Shown here: in pieces, positions 21,114 through 21,330 of the stretch
Numbering within the stretch: position 1 is the stretch's first letter
How the letters are laid out: every line of letters starts with the position of its first letter
Program-made: the position numbers and the translations under genes
The notes under the pieces: generated by a model
The model's database searches: none
Seen by the model: only the letters and a program-made list of their open reading frames with translations
What the model was told of the DNA's origin: nothing
Source: Oppiella nova
Taxonomy: Eukaryota > Arthropoda > Arachnida > Sarcoptiformes > Oppiidae
Direction of reading: 5' to 3'
NCBI GenBank assembly: GCA_905397405.1
Contig: CAJPVJ010000697.1
Span: forward strand, 1 to 21,330
DNA length: 21,330 nucleotides

Positions 21114-21329
21114 TTAATTAGTTATATCATAAACTCTATTATTAGAAAAGTATTGATTATATTTGTGTGAAAACCAAAGGCTTATGACATGAATGGTGTC
21201 TATTAACCAAAGGGTAAAGAGTTTGCCATTTGTGCCAAACCATAGACTAAACAGTCCTCCAGTATATGACATATAGTCTGTTAAAGACATCACCGGTTCC
21301 TCCCGATAGACATACAGGGGTTGTGTTGA
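21114..21329 (-). CDS. DEG/ENaC (ASC family) sodium channel, C-terminal fragment
   Basis: The last 71 codons of a minus-strand gene that continues past the right edge; no start codon is in the window. The peptide runs LYVYREEPVMSLTDYMSY, then TGGLFSLWFGTNGKLF, then LWLIDTIHVISLWF. This matches the end of the extracellular domain and the second membrane helix of epithelial/degenerin channels, where the pattern is L..YLSYIGG..GLWFGxS. The pore-lining G-x-S is G-T-N here. A short hydrophilic tail ends in TAA, and AATAAA follows 50 bp on. These channels are trimeric, amiloride-sensitive cation channels of the plasma membrane; arachnid genomes have many divergent members. The call rests on a short segment recognised by eye, and an intron near the left edge of the frame cannot be excluded. 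Confidence 0.68.
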   Translation of the reverse strand, partial: STQPLYVYREEPVMSLTDYMSYTGGLFSLWFGTNGKLFTLWLIDTIHVISLWFSHKYNQYFSNNRVYDITN

Positions 21330-21330
21330 G

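Noticed and set aside
1-21330. tRNA genes, rRNA and CRISPR arrays
   Set aside because: No GGTTCRANYCC-type B box with a matching A box, no rRNA-like sequence and no regularly spaced direct repeats were found on either strand by eye.

Overview
This is a eukaryotic nuclear window, most likely from an arthropod and plausibly a mite. Protein-coding genes carry short introns (64 to 378 bp) with GT-AG borders, intergenic DNA is strongly A+T-rich, and the recognisable proteins are animal families. The mite assignment is inference from gene structure and from similarity recalled by eye; no search was run. I see no prokaryotic, plasmid, phage or CRISPR content.

Layout, left to right. (1) Plus strand, 1-2598: the last six exons of a long-chain acyl-CoA synthetase of the ACSL3/4 type, cut by the left edge. 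(2) Minus strand, 5121-2818: an intronless gene for RNA polymerase III subunit RPC5 (POLR3E), tail to tail with ACSL. (3) 5122-8198: about 3 kb of A+T-rich DNA between divergent genes, with a candidate 193-bp inverted-repeat element and simple repeats. (4) Plus strand, 8199-10580: a two-exon gene for a 749-residue, largely disordered, Ser-rich protein that I do not recognise. (5) 10581-14953: about 4.4 kb without a supportable gene, holding a 93-bp-arm near-perfect palindrome (candidate MITE or hairpin-RNA locus) and microsatellites. (6) Plus strand, 14954-16644: a three-exon GT31 (beta-1,3-galactosyltransferase-like) type II membrane enzyme whose second intron appears to be GC-AG. (7) Minus strand, 18832-17124: a five-exon PHF7/G2E3-like zinc-finger ubiquitin ligase. 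(8) Plus strand, 19540-20844: a five-exon CGRRF1-like membrane RING ubiquitin ligase, head to head with the previous gene. (9) Minus strand, 21329-21114: the last exon of a DEG/ENaC (ASC) sodium channel that continues past the right edge.

The exon models were built by hand. Every splice junction used keeps the frame, and the models give 767 (RPC5), 749, 397, 418 and 339 residues for the complete genes. The genes do not form a pathway; this is an ordinary housekeeping neighbourhood. The notable relations are structural: two ubiquitin ligases share a 707-bp divergent interval, and three convergent gene pairs have closely spaced or crossing polyadenylation signals. I did not find a clearly new biological system. 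The best candidates for follow-up are the long hairpin at 12491-12694, the uncharacterised disordered protein with two Cys clusters, the SUMO-interaction-like tail of the PHF7-like ligase, and the repeated palindrome AGAATATTCT.
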